Assembly (NCBI GenBank): GCA_023410025.1
Contig: JAEYQM010000007.1
Coordinates: forward strand, 1 to 6,247
DNA from: Bacillota bacterium
GTDB taxonomy: Bacteria; Bacillota_I; Bacilli_A; ML615J-28; CAG-698
Direction: 5' to 3'
DNA: 6,247 nucleotides
Shown: positions 5,377 to 6,247 of the stretch, piece after piece
Position numbering within the stretch: the stretch's first letter is position 1
Layout of the letters: each line of letters begins with the position of its first letter
Notes under the pieces: model-generated
Database searches by the model: none
Seen by the model: the letters and a program-made list of their open reading frames with translations, nothing else
What the model was told of the DNA's origin: nothing
Made by a program: the position numbers and the translations under genes

Positions 5377-6114
5377 ATGTTTAAATTTAGTACAGTTGCG
5401 CAGATGAAATTTATCAGCCGTATTGTAATGGGTTTTTCTTCGCTAGCCCTTGCTACTTTATTCCTTTTTAGTTATTACGGACAAAAGATTGGTAACTTCA
5501 CAATTGATGTCAGTCAAGATTTATACTTAAATAAGGAAATGGTTTTATCAGAGTCAGTTGACTTTAAGGAAAGTAGTTCAAGACTTTTAGCAACACCTAT
5601 TGGTAGTGCTGCTCCAATTGGTATAAGAGGAGAACCTGAAAGAATTCCAATTGAGATTGAAAATATAATTGATAATCTTGAGGGTGGAAACAATAATGGT
5701 TTGAATTACTTTGCATATACGTTTTATGCTAAGAACTCAGGAAGTGAAGAGTTCAGTTATAACTTTAGTATTTATATTGAAGATAGCATATTAAACTTGG
5801 ATGCAGCAGTTAGAGTAATGATAATAAAAGAATCTGATATAGCGGGTAATAAAATTGTTTCTAGCGATGTTTATGCAAAGCCACAGAGTGAACACGGTAC
5901 TCAACCGGGTAAACCTGAACCTGGTAGCATTCCATTTGAGGCTAGTAAAAAAGTTATTGGTGAAAATAGATATGATTTTGCCCCTGGGCAAATGGATAAG
6001 TATTCCATATTAATGTGGTTACATGGAGAAGATCCTGATTGTACCGATTTAGAAGGTAGATCAGTCAAAGATGGCGCAATTAAATTAACGATTAAATTTA
6101 ATATTATAACTTAA
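5377..6114 (+). CDS. TasA/camelysin-like exported protein, likely SipW substrate
   Basis: This 245-residue protein appears to be exported and to belong to the broad TasA/CalY-like beta-sandwich group, whose members form surface fibres or matrix in Bacillus. A basic N-terminus and hydrophobic segment (12-33) are followed by SYYGQKIGNFTIDV. The body has GLNYFAYTFYAKNSG (108-122), LDAAVRVMIIKE (141-152), a Pro/Gly-rich loop (about 167-186) and, near the end, KYSILMWLHGEDPDCTD (208-224). The last resembles the 'KytvviWlEG.DPDc' signature I associate with this group. The protein ends in a final beta strand with no sortase motif or C-terminal anchor. The signal region lacks the usual ASTYAWF-like cleavage site, so cleavage is uncertain and it could stay membrane-anchored. 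The ATG at 5377 follows GGGGTGA (5366-5372); an in-frame TTG at 5374 is too close to that site. The next gene starts 20 nt after the stop, suggesting one operon. Confidence 0.75.
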   Translation: MFKFSTVAQMKFISRIVMGFSSLALATLFLFSYYGQKIGNFTIDVSQDLYLNKEMVLSESVDFKESSSRLLATPIGSAAPIGIRGEPERIPIEIENIIDNLEGGNNNGLNYFAYTFYAKNSGSEEFSYNFSIYIEDSILNLDAAVRVMIIKESDIAGNKIVSSDVYAKPQSEHGTQPGKPEPGSIPFEASKKVIGENRYDFAPGQMDKYSILMWLHGEDPDCTDLEGRSVKDGAIKLTIKFNIIT

Positions 6115-6134
6115 TTATTTATGGGAGGAAAGTT

Positions 6135-6247
6135 ATGAAAAGTACAAGAAAATTAATAATGGCTACTTTAATGTTAGTAGTAGCATTTATTGCAGCAACT
6201 GCATCAACATATGCATGGTTTACATCAAACCAAGAAGCAAAAGTTGA
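6135..6247 (+). CDS. N-terminus of a SipW-dependent surface protein (3' truncated)
   Basis: The frame runs off the right edge of the window after 37 complete codons. It begins with KSTRKLIMATLMLVVAFIAA followed by TASTYAWFTS. This is the typical signal peptide of SipW-dependent proteins: short basic start, hydrophobic helix and a TYAWFT-like segment at the cleavage region, likely cut after TYA or close to it. The Shine-Dalgarno GGGAGG (6123-6128) is strong, 6 nt before the ATG. It is probably co-transcribed with the TasA-like gene 20 nt upstream. The mature domain is not visible, so whether it is a fibre subunit, a second TasA-like protein or something else cannot be said. Confidence 0.88.
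   Translation, partial: MKSTRKLIMATLMLVVAFIAATASTYAWFTSNQEAKV

Noticed and set aside
5791..5991. Short minus-strand open frame inside the TasA-like gene
   Set aside because: It is an antisense shadow with no ribosome site or recognisable domain.
1..6247. UGA read as tryptophan, as in many Mollicutes
   Set aside because: All eight complete or 3'-complete genes read through without in-frame UGA, and their Trp residues are TGG. There is no positive evidence for recoding. No gene here uses UGA as a stop either, so it is not formally excluded.

Overview
The DNA is strongly AT-rich. Its genes are rich in Lys, Asn and Ile, have Gram-positive-type Shine-Dalgarno sequences (AGGAGG, GGGAGG) and near-consensus sigma-A promoters with extended -10 boxes. 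All visible stops are TAA or TAG, and every Trp is TGG, so nothing suggests UGA recoding. SipW-type signal peptidase, TasA/camelysin-like substrates and a 7TM-DISM sensor kinase point to a low-GC Firmicute or a Mollicutes relative that uses the standard code (Acholeplasma, Izemoplasma or Erysipelotrichia-like). The lineage is inferred, not proven.

Left edge (1-175): the last 40 codons of a gene whose C-terminus resembles HD-GYP phosphodiesterases, followed by a clear intrinsic terminator.

Module 1 (about 211-1690): a three-gene operon that I read as a toxin-antitoxin-chaperone (TAC) system. A RelE/HigB-like toxin comes first, then a HigA-like HTH antitoxin with a long C-terminal tail, then a small SecB-like chaperone. 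A strong promoter carries a perfect tandem 10-bp repeat, and a 13-bp palindrome lies at the expected transcription start. The operon ends in a bidirectional terminator. TAC systems are known mostly from Mycobacterium tuberculosis (HigB1-HigA1-Rv1957) and from phage-defence loci. The chaperone is thought to protect the antitoxin, so that its loss or diversion frees the toxin.

Module 2 (about 1675-6247): a surface-protein export and sensing locus. A SipW-like ER-type signal peptidase (-) is divergent from a response regulator (+) that joins a LytR-type receiver to a SARP/BTAD-like output. A LytS-like sensor kinase with 7TM-DISM architecture (-) is convergent with the regulator and divergent from two substrate genes (+): a TasA/camelysin-like protein, and a second protein cut by the window edge whose signal peptide is typical of SipW substrates. 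My inference is that kinase and regulator sense a surface or cell-envelope cue and control export of the TasA-like proteins through the SipW-like peptidase.

The three intergenic control regions are compact (about 130-185 bp). Short predicted leaders, and terminators whose stems include the stop codons of the genes they end, recur through the window. There is no gene-free stretch longer than 300 bases, and I saw no tRNA, rRNA, CRISPR array or insertion sequence.
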